NCBI GenBank assembly: GCA_003290165.1
Contig: QNQO01000818.1
Span: 62,001-126,000, forward strand
Direction of reading: 5' to 3'
DNA: 64,000 nt
From: Berberis thunbergii
Lineage: Eukaryota; Streptophyta; Magnoliopsida; Ranunculales; Berberidaceae
Below, one piece after another: positions 58,960 through 64,000 of the stretch. The notes beneath the pieces were generated by a model. It made no database searches, was not told where the DNA came from, and saw nothing but the letters and a program-made list of their open reading frames with translations. Each line of letters begins with the position of its first letter. Within the stretch, counting starts at the first letter, position 1. The position numbers and the translations under genes are program-made.

Positions 58960-60950
58960 TATGTGAATATTCCCAAGATGTTGACACATCACACTGGTTG
59001 CAATCAACTTCTTTAAGTTTGATGACTACCAAATTATAATTCTATTTTTTTTTTTTTACACAAATTAGCCCAAATTGTTCAGTTTTCCATGCACTAAAGC
59101 AACCTTTTTGGTTTGCCCATTTTGATTTAGCCCATAATATGAACTAAATCAACATATATTCGATCACGAAAGCATGTCACGCCATTGTCGATGTTGAAAG
59201 AATTCATATCGGCTCTGATGCCTGTCATCTTCGAAAAAATGTCTAAATCATTTTGTTTCGACTAGCAAATTTTCGGAGCCAAAAACTTGAAAAAGCCTTT
59301 TATAATTTTATCAGATTTTAAAGACTTGTAAAACTTACAAATCAATAATCTCAAGCTCAAATTAACGTCAGCAGTGATTCGATTAGCACTAATTAATAAC
59401 ATTATTGTTGCTAATAATGCTAGCTTTCGTTGCGTACATACTTTGCGTTGCACGTGTTTTTATGGACCACAAAATTGGGCTTTATGGACCACAAAACCCT
59501 TTAATGAACACAAATACAATCGCTCATTCGTTCATCTATTTAATCATTCTTAGCTAGAAAAAAAAAACTAGCTCAGTTTGTTGATTAAAAAATACAATAG
59601 AACGACCTTGACACTTTAACTCAAGAATTTAATCAATATTTTTTTCGAAATATATCGATCATGAAGCCTTAATGCAACAATTATATTAATTCGCGGCGCA
59701 GTCTTTACTAACCCATTGCTTATATGTTCACATTCTGGATGTTTTTTAACTCCCATTTAATTTATCTAGCTTTTAATTAAATACCACTTCGATGTTACAA
59801 ACTTTTCAATACTAAAGCATCTAAGTTCTTTTGAAACTATACTTTAAACTAATTAAATAAAGCTTATAAACCATTATTGTCGGATGTCCCTTCTTGTTTT
59901 GTTCTATATTTTCTTCTTTAATTAATCATATAAGTTGCTAACTAAACTTTGCCACAAAACTTTTGATTGCATGCTAAAGTTCGAGAAACTGTGTCCTAAA
60001 TCCACTTTTTCTAACCCCAAATACACTTAATAATAACACCTACGACAATGATGATAAAATGGTATTTTTTTCAAAGTTTATTGTGCTATACTCGCTATTA
60101 TGTATGGCGCGACTAATTACGTGTTTGATTAGCACTAATGGATATTATAGTATATACCAATACTTAATGTCCATTAGAATCACATTCTTCGATTACCTAA
60201 CTACTGAAATGGAACTTGTTCACACATTAGAATGTTCATATATAACTATCATCAAGTTGAGATAGTTTCGACATATTAAGGTTTCATGACAAGTTGTGTT
60301 CCTATATGTATCATTGTATACCTAAAAGTGATGGATAGATGTTTTCTCCAACTTGAAAAGGTCATGGAACAATCAAAGCTAGGTACTGAATGAAACCAAC
60401 CCAAGAAACCATGTCTATCCATGTGGTTTTATTACCTACAATGGGATAATGTCATGTAAACAATTGCAGAATTTGAAACTTAGAAGGAAAAGCTACTGAA
60501 CATTTGAGGTAATATGAAGATGATGTTGAAAGGCTTTGATTTAGGATGACTAGCTAGGTTTAGCAGCTTGTACCAATAAAAGTTTTTTTGGTTAACAAGG
60601 AAGGTAAATAAACCTTCATTTCATGCCAAATATGGGAAAGTAGAGCAGATATAAATTACACCAAGAAATGAAATTTTTTGGAATCTAGGTTTTTTTTTTT
60701 TTTTTTTTTTTTTTGCATGTGATCAAATTGAGAAGGCACCATGTGACAATTCTATGCAATGCTAGCTGGAAGGAGCTATCAGATGGTACTACATTTAGTG
60801 TGTGTGTGTGGGTTTGATTTTGGAAAAAATTTCAAAGAAAAATAAAAGTTTCTTTGGAAAAAAAAGAAGAAAAAAGTTAATGGACATTGTATGATTGCAC
60901 TAAGGAAAAGGACAAAAAAAATTATTATAGAGAATATTTCTATTTTGTGT
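58960..60950. other. Intergenic, no gene supported
   Basis: Long T-runs (about 59045, 60690) and short open frames only. Confidence 0.45.
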
Positions 60951-60956
60951 AGGGAA

Positions 60957-61082
60957 TTTTTTTTTTTAATAATGTGTTTTTTATAATCGAGCGAAAACTC
61001 AAAAAATCATAATTGGTGAGTTTTAAACCGCAATCTCTCACAAAAAAAGTGGACGTCTGACCAATTGAGCTACAACGAAGCT
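60957..61082 (-). mobile_element. tRNA-derived SINE, third copy
   Basis: On the minus strand a tRNA-like GTAGCTCAATTGGTCAGACG (A-box) is followed by GGTTTAAAACTCACC (B-box-like) and an A-tail (T-run 60957-60967). It ends about 20 bp before a family A MITE. The target duplication is not clear. It is not a tRNA gene, because no acceptor or anticodon stem can be closed. Confidence 0.7.
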
Positions 61083-61103
61083 TTGAATGTTCATGATTTT
61101 TGT

Positions 61104-61291
61104 CAAATGAGGTTAAGAAACTAGGTTTTGCAATCGGGTTATACAAACATAATGATGTGACATCATGAAAGGAATTTTTTACAACCTCAAGATACACAAA
61201 CACTTTAAAATTTCATCATTTTTTCAAAATCACGCCACGTCACCCTAATTGCAAAACATGGTTGCAAAAATCTGATTTTTTAGTATTTTTT
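61104..61291 (+). mobile_element. MULE-type MITE, family A, copy 7
   Basis: 188 bp. AATGAGGTTAAGAAACTAGG at the left and CTGATTTTTTAGTATTTTT at the right, flanked by ATTTTTGT on both sides (61096-61103 and 61292-61299). Confidence 0.85.
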
Positions 61292-61299
61292 ATTTTTGT

Positions 61300-62300
61300 T
61301 TGTTGAGGGGTTTGAGTCGAGGAGAGAGAGTGAGTAAAAAGATCGAATATAATAGGGAAATTTTTTTTTATGGGGAAGCCTAAACAAAATTTTCCCACTT
61401 GAAGCGGGAAAATATTTTATTGGCAAAAAAGTTCTCTGTCTTAGAAAAAATCAAACGCCAAAAAACTCGATTTTTTGAAAAAGTTTTATTTTTCCATAAA
61501 ACAATCATATATCAAACACACTCTTAGGATTTAAAAATCATCTATATTACAATTCATAGTGGTGTTTTAGTATTCATTGCTGATTGGGACAAAGTTAAAT
61601 CAAAAGAATTAGAGATAAAAGATGGTTAGGATTAAAAGTTGGGAAACATATTTGTAAATATAAAACATGTAGAAGAGCGAAAATAATGAAAAACTTTTGA
61701 AAAAAGTTGGTGGAATGTAAATGTGGCAAAGAGAAAATATTGTTTTTGCTTTTAGCAAAATGAAAATTATCATAATTATCTACATCGTTAATGAATTTTG
61801 GTAAAGTTAGTATCGTTGAAATTCATTTTTAAGATATTTCCAACAAAATCAATGATCAACACGAATGCCAAAATTTTAAAAATATATATTCTATAATTAA
61901 AAAATATATAAAGTATTTCACGTTTTTTATATTTTAAAAGCATTGAGCCAGACTGATCGGTTCGGTCAGTTTGATCGGTTTTTTGTTCAGCCCTAATTCA
62001 ACACAAAAAAATTAGCAAAAATAAAATTACGTGAAGTTCTAACGGCACGAGACATACTTAAGTGTATTCATAACTTAACCCATTCTAGCATTTTATAAAG
62101 TTTAGGTGTACTGAATGTGAGCAGTATAAAATGACAAATCCAAATTCGACCCATTGCGAACCTCCAAGAATATAAAACAGGTGAAAAAGAAAATAAAACG
62201 TGGGAAGAACATAGTCTGAAAACACTAATCAAATGTAAGAACGGTCAAATTTTGTAAAAGCCACCTCACTAACACCACGGACCACTATCTCCAAGGTTGA
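61300..62300. other. Intergenic with probable MITE termini
   Basis: About 61480-61535 ends in ATATCAAACACACTCTTAGG, like the MITE D right end. About 61950-61995 (GATCGGTTCGGTCAGTTTGA ... CAGCCCTA) resembles the GGGCTG terminus of plant hAT-type elements. Complete elements could not be delimited. Confidence 0.4.
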
Positions 62301-62311
62301 GTACAAAGTAG

Positions 62312-62356
62312 ACACTCCATCTCCATCTCCATCTCCATCTCCCCCATCTCCATCTC
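62312..62356. repeat. (CTCCAT)n hexanucleotide repeat
   Basis: About seven CTCCAT units with one interruption (CTCCCCCAT), 30 bp upstream of a small ORF. Confidence 0.9.
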
Positions 62357-62384
62357 AAAGTCATAGATCAAGATAGCTACATAC

Positions 62385-62534
62385 ATGGCGGAAAGTGAAG
62401 TCATTGCAGTCTTCAACTTCTTCTTCTTCGTCTCCATCACCTCCATTTTCATCGTAGCTATCCATGTGTGGATGACAGTTCATCCGCACATATATATACT
62501 TTACGAGCTGGGCCACATGGCGAAACACAGTTGA
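62385..62534 (+). CDS. Possible 49-residue single-pass membrane microprotein
   Basis: ATG to TGA with 49 codons. An acidic start (MAESEV) leads into a hydrophobic helix of about 20 residues (FNFFFFVSITSIFIVAIHVW), then a short polar tail ending GHMAKHS. A pyrimidine-rich CTCCAT leader precedes it, as often seen in plant 5' untranslated regions. AATAAAATA lies about 90 bp after the stop. Codon use is less AT-biased than the flanks. I recognise no family, and it could be a chance frame. Confidence 0.4.
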   Translation: MAESEVIAVFNFFFFVSITSIFIVAIHVWMTVHPHIYILYELGHMAKHS

Positions 62535-63398
62535 ATATATGGATGCTTAAAACTGTAAATTTCATTGCTTCTGTCCAGGAAACCTAACTACATCTTGATT
62601 TGTATACCAACTTTATAAAAATAAAATACCACCTGAGATGTAACTGGACCACCAAATGAAAACGCAAGCTAGCTAGCTAGTTAGTTAGCCTCCTTCGCCA
62701 TCAGTAATCTTTCTAGAGTTTCGGATTATATCTGTATCGTATCTCCTCCACCAATTTTTTTTTTTTTCCAAGTGTATCATTTTCTTGTCGATACAGATTA
62801 CTACTATAGTCTAATCCCTATCCAAACAATTAAGGTTGGGATAAGAAATGGGTGCATTTTTCCAATTATTGCGGCAGCCATGGGGTGGGTTGGAGTTGGA
62901 CTGAAGCATTTTTTGTTGTCATGTTATGTTTGATTTGATTTAATTTGTCAGCATTAAAAACTCACCAATCTGTTAAATTGTTAGCTTCTAAAAAGAAAAA
63001 AATAGTCGGTTTGATGTGATTTGTCAGTCTCGAAACTCACCAACTACTTCTAAAAGTTTATGTTAAAAAGAGAGCACTACTACAATGTTTGGTTTGGTGT
63101 GTGGTGATTATCAGACATCGTCTATTTGTCTCGAGATATATATTATTGGTAGCTACCGACATACCATTAATACACTTAAGAATTTCTCGTTAAAAGATCT
63201 GAATCTAAGAAACGAGTGGAGTGGACTTATAATCTCAATACCTTTAGAGTAGAGTAGGTCATGAACGATTCAATTTTGTTAATTCAATTTTAATTCAATT
63301 TCACCTTATAATTGGGATTAATTGGTTAGATGTACAGAGCAACATTTGGGTAACACACAGCAAACCTATTATTGTCTTTAAATAGATTACAAGAATAA
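62535..63398. other. Intergenic, nothing recognised
   Basis: No supported gene. Confidence 0.45.
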
Positions 63399-63408
63399 TT
63401 GAGAACAA

Positions 63409-63608
63409 GAGAGATTTTGAATGTCGAGGGAAAGGGCGAGGAAACGAGCGAGGGAAATGACGTGGTGAGGTGAAAGCCGTTCATTTTTTTCGAGATGTGT
63501 GTAAAAAAGTTAACTCACGTATCTCAAGAAAAATGAACGGCTTTCACCTCACCACGTCATTTCCCTCGCTCGTTTCCTCGCCCTTTCCCTCGACATTTAG
63601 AATTTCTC
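63409..63608. mobile_element. Foldback MULE-type MITE, family C, copy 2 (200 bp)
   Basis: Arms of about 85-90 bp are inverted and nearly identical (GTCGAGGGAAAGGGCGAGG, GAGGTGAAAGCCGTTCATTT) around a loop near 63495-63525. A perfect 10-bp duplication TTGAGAACAA flanks it (63399-63408 and 63609-63618). The frame crossing it is palindrome-derived. Confidence 0.92.
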
Positions 63609-63618
63609 TTGAGAACAA

Positions 63619-64000
63619 ATCATCTGCAAAAGCTCAAAATTATAAAACTATAAAACAATTGCATGCGCATATCATTCGATACAGAAGTCTCTCTCACGTG
63701 ACCTCACATATCACATTTACAACTAGATAAGATCAAGCTCTAAAGACATCATTAGTATCAACTAATTATGAAAACTAATTAAAAATATCAAAGTAGTGTG
63801 TAATACATAGTGATTAACCTATAAAAGCGTATCTCATGGTGGAGCCAATTATTCACTAATTCGTGTATTGGTACGGCCGTACACTATGTACTTGTATTGA
63901 GCACGGTTATCGTGTCATGCTTTCGATATACCACCCTAATAGTTGAGTTGTGTTTTTCCAGCACTCACACCAGTGTCATCTGTTATTGCACTGTAAACAG
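63619..64000. other. Intergenic edge
   Basis: Nothing supported. Confidence 0.4.

Noticed and set aside
60957..61082. Possible minus-strand tRNA gene
   Set aside because: A and B boxes are present but the acceptor and anticodon arms do not pair and an A-tail follows, so it is a SINE.
63470..63730. 86-residue open frame at the window end
   Set aside because: It runs through the second foldback element and its flank.

Overview
This is an AT-rich stretch of nuclear DNA from a flowering plant, almost certainly a eudicot. The evidence is GT-AG spliced genes of plant-specific families (DYW-class PPR, agenet/DUF724, gibberellin 2-oxidase, alkaline/neutral invertase, pectinesterase), long T-runs, tRNA-derived SINEs, LINE remnants and many small non-autonomous DNA transposons. 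I cannot name the species.

Layout. 0-5.4 kb: an intact single-exon DYW PPR gene. Its 5' end exists in three copies, and a 764-bp hAT-like element sits in one of them. 5.4-9.7 kb: a nine-exon short-chain dehydrogenase resembling FOREVER YOUNG (FEY), with one frameshift, followed by a near-identical 363-bp copy of the sequence that follows the PPR gene. 10-13.7 kb: gene debris, namely an unidentified exon-like stretch, an orphan minus-strand exon, an inverted piece of the DUF724 gene and a NFU-type iron-sulfur scaffold pseudogene. 13.9-18.2 kb: a nine-exon agenet/DUF724 gene on the minus strand. 18.5-21 kb: a SINE and two nested DNA transposons. 21.8-28.6 kb: LINE fragments, a second decayed DUF724 locus and further elements. 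28.6-35 kb: intergenic DNA with MITEs and a SINE. 35.2-39.1 kb: an intact gibberellin 2-oxidase gene. 42.2 kb: a small uncertain ORF. 44.7-49.8 kb: an alkaline/neutral invertase gene on the minus strand with two frameshifts. 50.9-51.6 kb: a minisatellite and foldback elements. 55.1-57.3 kb: an intact pectinesterase gene on the minus strand with a solo LTR in an intron. 57.4-64 kb: intergenic DNA with MITEs and a possible 49-residue membrane microprotein gene.

The host genes are ordinary single plant genes with no operon-like relationship. They act in RNA editing (PPR), gibberellin inactivation (GA2ox), sucrose cleavage (invertase), pectin de-esterification (PME) and possible chromatin reading (DUF724). 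The distinctive content is the mobile fraction. At least four small element families carry 8-10 bp target duplications that can be read directly. One 170-190 bp Mutator-like MITE family occurs at about eight places, and a foldback family has nearly perfect arms. Local duplication has also moved promoter and gene-end pieces around the PPR/FEY and DUF724 loci.

Exon boundaries were placed by eye from reading frame, splice dinucleotides and family knowledge. Family names come from recognised motifs, not from a database search.
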